Assembly: GCA_015057365.1 (NCBI GenBank)
Contig: SVEN01000003.1
Span: 1-64,000, forward strand
From: Lachnospiraceae bacterium
GTDB taxonomy: Bacteria > Bacillota > Clostridia > Lachnospirales > Lachnospiraceae
DNA length: 64,000 nt
Reading direction: 5' to 3'
The notes beneath the pieces were generated by a model. That model was given only the letters and a program-made list of their open reading frames with translations. It was not told the DNA's origin and ran no database searches. Positions 8,974-19,079 of this stretch are shown here, piece after piece; the stretch's first letter is position 1, and every line of letters begins with the position of its first letter. The position numbers and the translations under genes are program-made.

Positions 8974-10239
8974 TTATTCCGCAATATCTACCCACAGTGC
9001 CGGACGTACTCCTCCGAGAACTTCTATCAATTCTCCATCACGTTTAACATAAGTAAGTGTCTTATTCATTCCGTACTCATTAATAACCAGCCACGGTTGC
9101 ACCATTGAAGCTAATCTAGCCTCTTTCCCCGGTGTTCTTAAAAAGTACTCTGTGTTATCTTCCTCATATTCATATAATCCCTTGACAGAACGGCCATGGG
9201 CAGAATAGGCTCCCTTTGCATAGGCGTATTTTGTAGGCCTTGCTGCCCATGCCTTATTCGTTCTATTCTCTACGAACTCCAATATAAATTGAGGAAATAC
9301 CTCATTAAAATAATGCTTCGTCTCCGATACGCTTAACAGGAACACATAATCTTCCGTATCTTTTCCTCCGTCCGTCCCATACTTTGCATTATCCTCATTC
9401 ACATTATACGTCAATTGTACTTTTTCTCTTTCTTTTTTCGTAAAAGCTGTTTCATAGAACTCCGTATTTAACCATTCTCTTAACTCACATGCATACCATG
9501 TAGCGGTCGGCTGCCAATAGCTGTACATTTGCGCATCTAAAACATACCTGCTCACCAAAAACGCCTTTCCGTCCCGAACCTCCAGTACAATCCATTCAAT
9601 CGGTTCCTTCCCGTTCTTAAAATCATTGTCCTGCTCATAGTTACCGAACGAAACTATAGTTCCGGCCTTTGCCTCCGCAAGGCTCACCTTTTCTATGTCA
9701 TCCCAAATGTCCGTTTTGCTAAACACCTTATACGGTAGTACATACGGAATGGAGGATGGCATAGGAGTCGGTGTCGGGGCAATAAAAACCGCAGTTAAAT
9801 GTGTATCCTTTGTTAAACTGAATTTAATATTCCTTGCAGAATCCAGTTTTTCTTCCCCGTCATACCACCCGTCAAAGCTATAGCCTTTCTTCGGATGCAC
9901 GACAACCCGTATTTCCGTTCCGCTTTCATATACTCCGTTCTCACCGTAGCTAAAGCTTCCCGCACCTTCCGGTTCCGATTCCACCGAAAAATTATAATAA
10001 ACCGGCTCCAGCGTTATCATTACTTCCTGCGTCGGAATCGCTGTCGGCTCCGGTTCTTGTGTCAACTCCGGAACCATAGTTGCCACTAACTCATCCGATT
10101 CCGAAGGCAACTCAACCCCATTCATTGTCGAATCAATTCCCGGTGTTATCATGGAGAAATCCCCTATATTCTCTTCCTCACAGCCTGCAACCGCAAACAT
10201 TCCCATAAGTACCAGTACACCCCATAGTCTTCTCTTCAT
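8974..10239 (-). CDS. Lipoprotein with InlB-type repeat domain and DUF6273-like domain
   Basis: Lipobox VAGC; KKGYSFDGWYDGEEKL...LTAVF; TIVSFGNYEQDND...PIEWIVLEVRDGKAFLVSRYVLD. Confidence 0.75.
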   Translation of the reverse strand: MKRRLWGVLVLMGMFAVAGCEEENIGDFSMITPGIDSTMNGVELPSESDELVATMVPELTQEPEPTAIPTQEVMITLEPVYYNFSVESEPEGAGSFSYGENGVYESGTEIRVVVHPKKGYSFDGWYDGEEKLDSARNIKFSLTKDTHLTAVFIAPTPTPMPSSIPYVLPYKVFSKTDIWDDIEKVSLAEAKAGTIVSFGNYEQDNDFKNGKEPIEWIVLEVRDGKAFLVSRYVLDAQMYSYWQPTATWYACELREWLNTEFYETAFTKKEREKVQLTYNVNEDNAKYGTDGGKDTEDYVFLLSVSETKHYFNEVFPQFILEFVENRTNKAWAARPTKYAYAKGAYSAHGRSVKGLYEYEEDNTEYFLRTPGKEARLASMVQPWLVINEYGMNKTLTYVKRDGELIEVLGGVRPALWVDIAE

Positions 10240-10368
10240 ATTACCGCTCTCCTTTGCTCATCTGCTTACAGTACACTATCGTACATTGTCTGAAACCGGA
10301 ATCATTATAAAGAACTAACAAAAACAGTATATCATACTTCTATCATTGTGTATAGCAAAACAGAATGC

Positions 10369-10678
10369 AACGTAGACGTTCGAACCAATAGGCATAAATA
10401 AAGGAGGAAAACGCACTTCCCAGTGTGTGTCTACAAGTAGGTACAACTTTTTGACACACGAAAGAGATGCGCAAGACAATGTTCTACCATCAGAATCACG
10501 CCTAAGTTTGTGAGCGTAAGACAGGGCGCACGAGGTCCGGTGGACCTCGGTAATGCGCCGACCGGAGCGAAGCGTCCCACGACATCCGGTGGATGTCGGT
10601 TATGGGACAGACCGTAGTGAAACGTAGACGACTTCGAACCAATACGGAACGTATTGGTTCGTAAGCGCTTGCGCTTAC
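10369..10678. repeat. Intergenic hairpin array with partial direct repeats, next to tRNA-Gly
   Basis: Hairpins at 10525-10559, 10574-10608, 10635-10661 and 10661-10678; near-direct repeat AACGTAGACG(ac)TTCGAACCAATA(c)GG at about 10369-10392 and 10620-10647. Confidence 0.7.
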
Positions 10679-10720
10679 AAAAAAATAAGAACCGGTCGTT
10701 TGACCGATTCTTATTTTTTA
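10678..10720 (-). terminator. Strong bidirectional-looking terminator downstream of tRNA-Gly
   Basis: aaaaaataagaaccggtcgtttgaccgattcttatttttt, near-perfect long stem with flanking A/T tracts. Confidence 0.85.
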
Positions 10721-10722
10721 CA

Positions 10723-10794
10723 AGCGCAAGACGGGATTCGAACCCGCGACCCTCGCCTTGGCAAGGCGATACTCCACCACTGAGCCACTTGCGC
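10723..10794 (-). tRNA. tRNA-Gly(GCC)
   Basis: Cloverleaf GCGCAAG TG GCTC.. TCGCC TTGCCAA GGCGA .. GCGGG TTCGAAT CCCGT CTTGCGC T; anticodon GCC. Confidence 0.95.
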
Positions 10795-10911
10795 ATTTCC
10801 TATGAGGTACCTTGCTTGTTGCTCGGTACTCTCATACTATACATCATCTGCATAGATTTGTCAACAATAAATTAAAAGTTTAAATATTTCGAACAATTCG
10901 CGATTTTTCTG

Positions 10912-11868
10912 TCAAAACAGATTTGTTACCGCTTTGGTAATCCACTCCGACGCCATGACCATAAGAGGAATACAGCCGATGCTGGCAATGGTCGTTACCG
11001 TGAATACATTGGATGCTGTTTTGGCATCGCCTCCGAACCGATTGGCAAACAACATCCCGTTGGCCCCGCTGGGACATGCCGATAAGATCAAAATCGTCGT
11101 TTTCAGCTTCTCGTCAAAAGGCAAAAACATCAATACAAAAATCATAAAGAACGGTACCGCAAGACACTTCATAGCACTGACCGCATATACTCTTCCCTTC
11201 CGGAGCGCCCCAAACAAATCTCCCTGGGCGATATAAATACCGGAGACAATCATCGCCAGCGGCGTATTCATGGAAGAAATATACCCTACCGCAGACTTCA
11301 ACTGCTTCGGCATCGGTATCTGCAAAAAGTACACCAAAAGTCCGATTACGATACAAAACATGGTCGGTGTTAAAAACGGTTTCAGTTTTTCCTTCAGGCT
11401 CCGCTTTTCCGTACTCTTTCCCCTCATCAATGCCAATCCGTAGGTCCATACAAACAAATTAAACATCGTAATATAGGTAGTGCAATAAATTACACCGATA
11501 TCTCCGAACACTGCCTCCGCCAAAGGAATCCCCATGAAGCCGCAGTTCGTAAAAATCACCGTAAACCGTTCCGTAGGAAAGCTTTCCTTCTTGCTTCTCA
11601 CCTTTAACACATACGAAACCAAAATACCGATTACAATACTGATGGCAGAGAGAACAAAGCCCAGAAACATATTTTTGGTGATTGTCGCATCGTACTCCAT
11701 GCTGTAGGTATCCAAAATCAATAGCGGAGCTACCACATACAATACTACACCCGCCATCTGACGGTTTCCCTCGTCGGTAATCATCCCTATTTTATATAAA
11801 AGCATACCGGTCGCCAATAACAAAAACATAACGACGACCTGATTGGTAAGAATTCCGGCCAGTTCCAT
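10912..11868 (-). CDS. AEC family (auxin efflux carrier-type) transporter
   Basis: About 10 hydrophobic segments; ILSACPSGANGMLFANRFGGD, FTNCGFMGIPLAEAVFG. Confidence 0.88.
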   Translation of the reverse strand: MELAGILTNQVVVMFLLLATGMLLYKIGMITDEGNRQMAGVVLYVVAPLLILDTYSMEYDATITKNMFLGFVLSAISIVIGILVSYVLKVRSKKESFPTERFTVIFTNCGFMGIPLAEAVFGDIGVIYCTTYITMFNLFVWTYGLALMRGKSTEKRSLKEKLKPFLTPTMFCIVIGLLVYFLQIPMPKQLKSAVGYISSMNTPLAMIVSGIYIAQGDLFGALRKGRVYAVSAMKCLAVPFFMIFVLMFLPFDEKLKTTILILSACPSGANGMLFANRFGGDAKTASNVFTVTTIASIGCIPLMVMASEWITKAVTNLF

Positions 11869-11993
11869 TTCTTGTCCATCCTTTCCTCAAAGCTTTTCTG
11901 CTTTACATTTTTCCTAACCTGTGCTACAATTTAGCCGCATCACAATCCTACGGTACCGGTCCCACCGTTTGCCGTTTCCAGAAAGGAGCCTGT

Positions 11994-12170
11994 ATGAATT
12001 TACCGAAAGACCCGGTTATCCTGTTAAGTTATATCAATACCCAGTTGCGCGATAACTATGCAAGCCTCTCCGAGTTCTGTTCCGCTAACGGCTGTTCTCC
12101 GGAAGATATTATCCGCAGTCTGGAAGCCATTGATTATCATTATAACAGTGACACAAATCAATTCTGTTAA
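11994..12170 (+). CDS. DUF4250 domain-containing small protein (58 aa; absent from the ORF track)
   Basis: MNLPKDPVILLSYINTQLRDNYASLSEFCSANGCSPEDIIRSLEAIDYHYNSDTNQFC; RBS gaaaggagcc; promoter TTTACA-17-TACAAT. Confidence 0.88.
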   Translation: MNLPKDPVILLSYINTQLRDNYASLSEFCSANGCSPEDIIRSLEAIDYHYNSDTNQFC

Positions 12171-12176
12171 CCCCAA

Positions 12177-12212
12177 AAACACCTGTCCCTACGGACAGGC
12201 GTTTCTTTTCTG
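12177..12212 (+). terminator. Terminator after DUF4250 gene
   Basis: aacacctgtccctacggacaggcgtttctttt. Confidence 0.75.
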
Positions 12213-12255
12213 ACACTCTCTTTGCAAAATCTCTGCATGCACCGTTCCAAACTCC

Positions 12256-13017
12256 CTACAAACGCACACTGACGCCTCTTTCACGAAGATAGCCCTTCAC
12301 CTCATTAATTTCCAATTCTTTATAATGGAACAGGGACGCAGCTAATGCGGCATCTGCCTTTCCTTCCGTCAAAGCATCGTAAAAATGTGCCTTTGTTCCC
12401 GCACCGCCGGATGCAATCACCGGAACGGATACCACCTCGGCAATCTGTCTGGTCAGTTCCAAATCGTAACCGTCCTTGGTGCCGTCCTTATCCATACTGG
12501 TCACAAGGAACTCTCCTGCGCCCAGCTTATGCGCTTCCATGGCCCACTCGATGGCATCGATTCCCATATCCACACGTCCGCCGTTTTTATAAATATTCCA
12601 GCCGGAGCCGTCCTCGCGTCTCTTGGCATCAATCGCTACCACAACACACTGGCTGCCGAACTTATCCGCCGCATCCGCAATGAGGCGCGGATTCAAAATC
12701 GCCGCGGTATTTACCGCAATCTTATCGGCACCCTCGCGAAGAATTTCCTTAAAATCATCTACGGTACGAATACCGCCGCCTACAGTAAACGGAATAAACA
12801 CCCGCTCCGCCACACGGCGCACCATGTCAAGCTTAATGGCACGGGCATCGGAGGATGCTGTAATATCCAAAAACACCAGCTCATCCGCACCGGCCGCATC
12901 ATAAGCCGCACCTACCTCTACCGGGTCACCGGCATCTCTTAAATTCACAAAATTAATTCCCTTTACCACTCTGCCGTTATGTACATCCAGACACGGAATA
13001 ATACGCTTTGTAAACAT
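12256..13017 (-). CDS. hisF: Imidazole glycerol phosphate synthase subunit HisF
   Basis: [42 protein letters not shown]. Confidence 0.97.
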   Translation of the reverse strand: MFTKRIIPCLDVHNGRVVKGINFVNLRDAGDPVEVGAAYDAAGADELVFLDITASSDARAIKLDMVRRVAERVFIPFTVGGGIRTVDDFKEILREGADKIAVNTAAILNPRLIADAADKFGSQCVVVAIDAKRREDGSGWNIYKNGGRVDMGIDAIEWAMEAHKLGAGEFLVTSMDKDGTKDGYDLELTRQIAEVVSVPVIASGGAGTKAHFYDALTEGKADAALAASLFHYKELEINEVKGYLRERGVSVRL

Positions 13018-13027
13018 AGTCTTCTCC

Positions 13028-13633
13028 TTACAGCTCTACAAAATTTTTCAAAATAGTCAGTCCGATTTCACCGCTCTTTTCCGGATGGAACTGGCAGGCA
13101 AACACATTATCCTTTTCCACGGAAGCATGCACCGTCACGCCGTATTCCGCAGTGGCCGCCACCACCTCCGGGTCCTCCGCCTGCAAATAATAGGAGTGGA
13201 CAAAATATACATACGGGTCTGCCGGAAGATTTTGAAACAACTTTGCATTCTCCTTTACGGTCAGGGAATTCCAGCCCATATGCGGCACCTTAAGCCCCGG
13301 AGCATCCGGAATACGCTTTACGCCACCCTTTAGAATCGAAAGTCCCTTACAGCCTTCCTTCTCTTCACTATACTCGAATAAAAGCTGCAAACCGAGACAA
13401 ATACCGAGAAGCGGCGTCCCCTTTTCCACCACCTTATAAATCGTATCCACCAGTCCGAAGCTGTTTAACTTCTCCATTGCCTCACCGAAGGCGCCTACCC
13501 CCGGTAAGATTACCTTGTCCGCCTGCAAAATCAGGTCAGCGTCTCTGGTTACTACCGGCTCTGCTCCCACCTTTATCAATGCCTTTTCCACACTCTTTAA
13601 ATTACCGGCATCATAATCAATAATTGCTATCAT
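13028..13633 (-). CDS. hisH: Imidazole glycerol phosphate synthase subunit HisH
   Basis: [44 protein letters not shown]. Confidence 0.97.
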   Translation of the reverse strand: MIAIIDYDAGNLKSVEKALIKVGAEPVVTRDADLILQADKVILPGVGAFGEAMEKLNSFGLVDTIYKVVEKGTPLLGICLGLQLLFEYSEEKEGCKGLSILKGGVKRIPDAPGLKVPHMGWNSLTVKENAKLFQNLPADPYVYFVHSYYLQAEDPEVVAATAEYGVTVHASVEKDNVFACQFHPEKSGEIGLTILKNFVEL

Positions 13634-13675
13634 AATTCCTCCTACTGCAAAATCTCTTTCCTTTTAAGATAAAAA

Positions 13676-13710
13676 CTGCTGTCGGGGACATCCCCCGACA
13701 ACAGTACATT
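13676..13710 (-). terminator. Terminator after zinc-ribbon acidic membrane protein gene
   Basis: CTGTTGTCGGGGGATGTCCCCGACAGCAGTTTTTAT on minus strand. Confidence 0.85.
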
Positions 13711-13731
13711 ACATCCCGATTCTGTACAAAC

Positions 13732-15582
13732 CTACTCCTCCAGGCGTTCCACGGCATCATACACCTTCTTACTGTATTCCGCCTGATTATCCGACTGGAT
13801 AATATCCATCGCTTCCTGCTCGGTCAACATAAAACTTTCATTGACCTTTTCCAGTATCTTCTTTCGAACCGAATCCAAATCCGTATCTACTTCCAATTCT
13901 ACTGCCAGTTCAATATATTTCTCATAACGCTGCAATCCCTTTAACAACGAATCCAACGCTTTCGGCTTGTCATTCATTCTGTAATAGTTATCATAAGAAT
14001 TTAACTGCTTCTGTACATACATAACCGTCATAATCCGGTCATACAGCATAATATCTTCTTCTTTTACGTCCAAACCGTAAATCTCGTTATACGCTGCCGT
14101 ATACTGATCATTGTTAAACTCATGCTCCGCATTTTTGATACTGAGGGAATAAGAAAAAATACTGGTTCCCACAATAATCACCACCGCAATCATTGCAAAG
14201 AAGATGAACACAATGGAGGCACCCGCACGATTGATTCGGGTCTTTTCCATTTCCTCCAGCAGAAGCTTGGCCTCTTCCATCTTCTTGGCCTTCTTCTCCG
14301 CCTTTGCTTCCTTCTTTACACGCTGCTTTTCCAGCTGTACCTGCTTCTCCTGTTCCTTCTTTTCCGCAAGCAGAGCTTCCTTTTCTTCCTTGGCGCGAGC
14401 TTTTGCCTCTTCCTTTTCCCGCTTCTTCGCCTCAAGCTCTTCCTTTGTCGGCGGCTGCTTCACCTTGGACGGGTCTACCTTTACATTGTCAAACAGCTTA
14501 TGATACAGCTTGGAGAACGGTCCTTTCTTTTTTATCTTCTTTCCGTTCTGTTCTACAACAGCTTCCGTTTGAGGCGCATCCGCAACCGGAATCGACGCAG
14601 CTATGGAAGCCAACAAATCCTCTTCCTCAGCCGTTTCTTCCAACTCAACCGGCTGTGCTCCGAATTCAAACAGACCGTCTTCTCCATCCAATCCGGTAAA
14701 CAAATCCGCAAATTCATCCGCAGGCTGCGACACAGGCTCCGGCTCATCCTCACCGACATCGTCCTCCGTACTACCGAACAAATCCGCAAAATCTCCAAAA
14801 TCAGGAAAATCCGCTTTCGTTTCTTCCTCCGGAGTCTCCACAATGCCGCTGAAGGTATCCGCTGCCGCATCCAACTCTTCGGCAGATATCACCTCCGGTA
14901 TTGCCATCTCCGGTTCTGCCGGAGCATCCGCTCCGCGCTCATCCTCTAACAAGCCGAACAAGTCCTCAATATCATCCACTTCGGATAACGGTACCTCTTC
15001 ATGCTCCTCTTCCTCAGGCGCACCCTCTTCCGGGTCGTCCTCCAAATAAAAAGCTGAAAGGTCATCCGGTCCGATATCCTCTTGCTCGTCTTCCGACTCC
15101 TCGAAAAGCATCTCCTCCTGCGGTTCTTCCGGCTCCGCCGACATCCATGCATCGTTCTCACCCAAATCCTCCGCAAGCATACGATCTACCGTACCTTCAT
15201 CCACATCTTCGAAAATACTGTAGCTCTTTAAATCCGGGAGCTCGTCTTCTTCCCGGAAAAAGGTGTCGAAAGCGTCCTCCATGGACACCTCTTCCGCTTC
15301 CTGTAACTCTTCCGTTACCGACATACCGTCAAACTCCTGCGGTTCTTCCTCCACAGGTGCAAAATCTTTCATTTCCTCATCTGCAGGCACGGAAACAAGA
15401 GAGCTTGCTTCCTTTTTCGGAAAAACAATCTCCCTTCGTTTCGGTTCATCTGTCATAACTGCATTAAGTAAACTATCCAGATATGATTCCGAATCTTTCG
15501 CAGTATTCAATTTGCTTACACATTCCGCACAGTAATCCGCTCCGTCCGGAACCGCTGTACCACAATTTCTGCATTTTGCCAT
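13732..15582 (-). CDS. Zinc-ribbon protein with long acidic low-complexity region, coiled-coil and one TM segment
   Basis: MAKCRNCGTAVPDGADYCAEC; Asp/Glu-rich middle; KKREKEEAKARAKEEKEALLAEKK; IVFIFFAMIAVVIIVGTSIFSY. RBS supports start at 15582 rather than 15591. Confidence 0.75.
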   Translation of the reverse strand: MAKCRNCGTAVPDGADYCAECVSKLNTAKDSESYLDSLLNAVMTDEPKRREIVFPKKEASSLVSVPADEEMKDFAPVEEEPQEFDGMSVTEELQEAEEVSMEDAFDTFFREEDELPDLKSYSIFEDVDEGTVDRMLAEDLGENDAWMSAEPEEPQEEMLFEESEDEQEDIGPDDLSAFYLEDDPEEGAPEEEEHEEVPLSEVDDIEDLFGLLEDERGADAPAEPEMAIPEVISAEELDAAADTFSGIVETPEEETKADFPDFGDFADLFGSTEDDVGEDEPEPVSQPADEFADLFTGLDGEDGLFEFGAQPVELEETAEEEDLLASIAASIPVADAPQTEAVVEQNGKKIKKKGPFSKLYHKLFDNVKVDPSKVKQPPTKEELEAKKREKEEAKARAKEEKEALLAEKKEQEKQVQLEKQRVKKEAKAEKKAKKMEEAKLLLEEMEKTRINRAGASIVFIFFAMIAVVIIVGTSIFSYSLSIKNAEHEFNNDQYTAAYNEIYGLDVKEEDIMLYDRIMTVMYVQKQLNSYDNYYRMNDKPKALDSLLKGLQRYEKYIELAVELEVDTDLDSVRKKILEKVNESFMLTEQEAMDIIQSDNQAEYSKKVYDAVERLEE

Positions 15583-15606
15583 ATACTGCACCTTTCAAGA
15601 TACGTT

Positions 15607-16506
15607 TTATTTCCACAAAATACGATCAATTGCTTCTACCAAATGACCGATTTCCGGCTTGGAAAGCTGTGCATCCGCACCGAGCGCTTCTCCCTTCTTT
15701 CTCATCTCTTCATTTACCAACGAAGAGAAAATCATAACCGGGATATGAGAAAACGCTGTAGAATCTTTTACCAGCTTTGTCAAACGATGCCCATCCATCT
15801 GCGGCATCTCGATATCGGTAATAATCAGGCGCACCTTCTGGTCCAGAACACCCTCGCTCTTATACTGGTTCAGCCTGTCCCAAGCCTCCTGGCCGTTGGT
15901 TGTCATGGTCAGATTGGTGTATCCGGCCTTGCTCAGGCTCTCGCTGATTAACTTACCCAACAATGCGGAATCCTCCGCGATCAAAATCGGAGCCGTATTT
16001 CTCTGTCTCGGTCCCAACTGATCGATTTCGGAAACCTTAAGTCCCGTCTCCGGACTGATATCGGAAATAATCTTCTCAAAATCGAGAATTATGATTAATT
16101 TACCGTCCAACTTAATAATTCCGGTAGCAACTCCCGTACCGTTTCCGCTTAAGGTAGCATCCGGCTTTGAAATATCCGACCAGGAAACACGGGAAATGCC
16201 GACTACGTTATGTACGTGAAAGCCGATATTCAACTTATTGAAATTTGTAACGATATACATGTCCAAATTACCACCGGATGCCGGCATATTCAAATGCTTC
16301 GCCAAGTCTACAATGGTAATAATCTCGTCACGCGGCATAAAAATACCTTCGATGCAAGGATGCGCATTCGGAATCGGTGTCGGTTCCTTAAAAGGAAGAA
16401 TCTCACGTACCTTTGCCACATTAATACCGTAATGATTTGCACCGATACGGAATTCCAAAATCTCCAACTCATTTGTTCCGCTTTCTAATAAAATACCCGT
16501 TTCCAT
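15607..16506 (-). CDS. cheV: Chemotaxis protein CheV (CheW-REC)
   Basis: CheW-like N-terminus (GINVAKVREILPF) plus receiver with LIITDIEMPQMDGHRL. Confidence 0.92.
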   Translation of the reverse strand: METGILLESGTNELEILEFRIGANHYGINVAKVREILPFKEPTPIPNAHPCIEGIFMPRDEIITIVDLAKHLNMPASGGNLDMYIVTNFNKLNIGFHVHNVVGISRVSWSDISKPDATLSGNGTGVATGIIKLDGKLIIILDFEKIISDISPETGLKVSEIDQLGPRQRNTAPILIAEDSALLGKLISESLSKAGYTNLTMTTNGQEAWDRLNQYKSEGVLDQKVRLIITDIEMPQMDGHRLTKLVKDSTAFSHIPVMIFSSLVNEEMRKKGEALGADAQLSKPEIGHLVEAIDRILWK

Positions 16507-16620
16507 ATATGCTACCTCCGTTCCTGACTGCTACATTATAGCGTATATTATGGTTATATTATACTTCAAATCAGCAAAAAAATCAAACATTTTCCAAGAT
16601 TTTTAAAAATATTCTTGCAC

Positions 16621-17400
16621 TTATTTTATTTTTATCAAAACCGCATCCTCACTGCCTTCCACATCCTTTAAAACAGAAAGCATGAGTGCCTTCTCTGTAA
16701 AAGATTCATCACACTCAAACACAAGAACGCAAGTCTTCGTCTCGCCCGGTTTATAAGATTTTTCGTATGATGTGTAAAAATCCTCTTCCAATAAGGTAAG
16801 ACTCGGACGAATCACCTTACCATCCCCATGGAGCGTATATACAAATTCCTTGGATGCGCCCTTATTTAACACCAACGTGGCACCGGAATCGGACCGGTTG
16901 GTCACATCAAACTCCAATACTACCAGTTGCTTGCCTTCTCCCGCTGCCGCAAACAAATCTCCGGCTCCCTGATACAAAAGCGTGGTCTCATAACCGGTAT
17001 ATCGGAAGAAAAAGTCCTTCTTTCCCATAAGGTCGGTCAAATCCTGCATCGTCATCTCGGTATTGTCCGGTACCGGCGTCACCGTAGGTTTCGCGGTAGG
17101 AGTCGCCTTATCTGTCGCATCTCCCCCCTGCACCGGGTCCTTGTCTTCCTTTGCCGGCGCATACGTCGGACGCGGAGTCGGAGTCGCCAATTTTGCAAAT
17201 GCTTCCTCCTGTTCCTCCCGATTTAAAAGAGCATCCGTCGCATTTGTGCCATGCTTTACCAATACTCCCGCAGCATATTCCGCAACCATATCCATCTCAC
17301 TGTCCGTAATATCCAGCGGCTCATAACATCCGGCCAGCATTGCCAATGTACAGGCCCCGAATAACACTCCGATGAACTTTTTCAACTTCATGGCACTCAC
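16621..17400 (-). CDS. Lipoprotein with Thr/Pro linker and DUF4352-like domain
   Basis: LAGC lipobox; ATPTPRPTYAP; VVLEFDVTNRSDSGATLVLNKG. Confidence 0.6.
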   Translation of the reverse strand: MSAMKLKKFIGVLFGACTLAMLAGCYEPLDITDSEMDMVAEYAAGVLVKHGTNATDALLNREEQEEAFAKLATPTPRPTYAPAKEDKDPVQGGDATDKATPTAKPTVTPVPDNTEMTMQDLTDLMGKKDFFFRYTGYETTLLYQGAGDLFAAAGEGKQLVVLEFDVTNRSDSGATLVLNKGASKEFVYTLHGDGKVIRPSLTLLEEDFYTSYEKSYKPGETKTCVLVFECDESFTEKALMLSVLKDVEGSEDAVLIKIK

Positions 17401-17489
17401 CTCCGTTGTTCCCTCTTTGTTCGCATAAAAACCGAATTTTACCCTTATGAACAGTATACCTCATTTTCCGACAAATGTAAAGCAAATAA

Positions 17490-17528
17490 GAAAGAGTCCC
17501 ACAATTAAATTGCGGAACTCTGCCTTTT
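17490..17528 (-). terminator. Terminator after DUF1846 gene
   Basis: GAGTTCCGCAATTTAATTGTGGGACTCTTTC. Confidence 0.65.
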
Positions 17529-18996
17529 ATCTTACCTTTTTCAAAATCGGCTCACAAGTCAAATCCACGCCCAACTTCTTAAAAATACGCAAATCCACCT
17601 CCGACAACATGACAGAGGTATGCACCTGACAACCACAAAGCTCCGGAAGCTTGCTCATAGCAAGTCGCGCATTCTCGTCATCCATTGCGGAAATCGCAAG
17701 GGCAATCAACACTTCGTCCGTATGAAGTCGCGGATTCTTACTTCCCAGATATCCCACCTTCAAATCCTGAATCGGCTCAATGGCCTGCGGAGAAATCAAA
17801 TGAGTATCATGGTCCACACCGGCCAGATACTTTAACGCATTCAGCAACAACGCTGCAGAGGCGCCCAAGAGATCCGAAGTCTTGGAAGTAATAATCGTAC
17901 CGTCCGCCAGCTCGATAGCAGCCGTACCGACACCGAGAAGCTCCGCACGCTTTTTCGCCGCTACCGTTACCGCGCGATCATCGGTAGTGACCTTTGCCTG
18001 CTTCATCAAAAGCTCAATCTTATATACTTCGTTTTCCGTATCTTCTCCCTTTGCCAGCTTGTTCATGGCACGATAATACCGGCGGATCACCTCCATCCGG
18101 GACGCCTGACAGCATACCTCATCGTCTATAATGCAGTTTCCTGCCATATTAACGCCCATATCCGTCGGCGACTTGTACAAATTCTCTCCGTAAATCTCAT
18201 CGAATACCGCATTTAACACCGGGAAAATCTCGATATCACGGTTATAATTGACCGTGGTCTCTCCATATGCTTCCAAATGGAACGGGTCAATCATATTCAC
18301 ATCGTTTAAATCCGCAGTGGCCGCCTCGTAGGCCAGATTCACCGGATGCTTTAACGGCAAATTCCAAATCGGGAAGGTCTCAAACTTCGCATAGCCGGCC
18401 TTGATTCCTCGCTTATTTTCATGATACAACTGGGAAAGGCAGGTAGCCATCTTTCCGCTACCCGGTCCCGGTGCCGTTACCACTACAAGAGGCCGGTCCG
18501 TTTCGATGTAGTCATTCTTTCCGAAACCGTCGTCACTGACAATCTGGGAAACATTCGTCGGATACCCCTCGATTACATAGTGGCGATATACCTTAATTCC
18601 TTTCTTTTCCAGCTTCTCCTTAAACATGTCTGCCGCAGCCTGTCCCGCATACTTGGTTACAACTACACTGCCTACATACAAACCGCAGTCACGGTAGCCT
18701 TCTACCAGACGTACCACATCTTCGTCATAGGTGATACCGAGGTCCTCACGTTTTTTATTCTGTTCAATCGAATCCGCACCGATGACAATAATGACTTCCG
18801 CCTGATCCGCAAGCTTTAACAGCATTTTCAACTTACTGTCCGGCTCAAACCCCGGCAATACTCTGGATGCGTGATAGTCATCCAACAGCTTTCCGCCGAA
18901 CTCCAAATAAAGCTTATCTCCGAATTTCTCGATACGCTTCATAATGTATTCCGACTGCATCTTCAAATACTTGTCATTGTCAAATCCGATTTTCAT
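17527..18996 (-). CDS. DUF1846 domain-containing protein
   Basis: MKIGFDNDKYLKMQSEYIMKRI...VVVTAPGPGSGKMATCLSQLYHE, full-length. Confidence 0.92.
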   Translation of the reverse strand: MKIGFDNDKYLKMQSEYIMKRIEKFGDKLYLEFGGKLLDDYHASRVLPGFEPDSKLKMLLKLADQAEVIIVIGADSIEQNKKREDLGITYDEDVVRLVEGYRDCGLYVGSVVVTKYAGQAAADMFKEKLEKKGIKVYRHYVIEGYPTNVSQIVSDDGFGKNDYIETDRPLVVVTAPGPGSGKMATCLSQLYHENKRGIKAGYAKFETFPIWNLPLKHPVNLAYEAATADLNDVNMIDPFHLEAYGETTVNYNRDIEIFPVLNAVFDEIYGENLYKSPTDMGVNMAGNCIIDDEVCCQASRMEVIRRYYRAMNKLAKGEDTENEVYKIELLMKQAKVTTDDRAVTVAAKKRAELLGVGTAAIELADGTIITSKTSDLLGASAALLLNALKYLAGVDHDTHLISPQAIEPIQDLKVGYLGSKNPRLHTDEVLIALAISAMDDENARLAMSKLPELCGCQVHTSVMLSEVDLRIFKKLGVDLTCEPILKKVR

Positions 18997-19079
18997 CTCG
19001 TTTGCCCTCTCTTTTCACTACTCATTCCGGTCCTGCAAACACTGTCGTCGCAGACCCTTATCCGTCAAACGTTACTCTC

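Noticed and set aside
10525-10678. Possible CRISPR array
   Set aside because: Repeats are few, palindromic and diverged, with no regular spacer pattern and no cas genes nearby.
10431-10796. 121-aa minus-strand ORF
   Set aside because: Runs through tRNA-Gly, its terminator and the hairpin array; not credible as a gene.
14122-15458. Long plus-strand ORFs (275, 185 and 148 aa) opposite the acidic zinc-ribbon gene
   Set aside because: Low-complexity antisense translations of a Glu/Asp-rich coding region.
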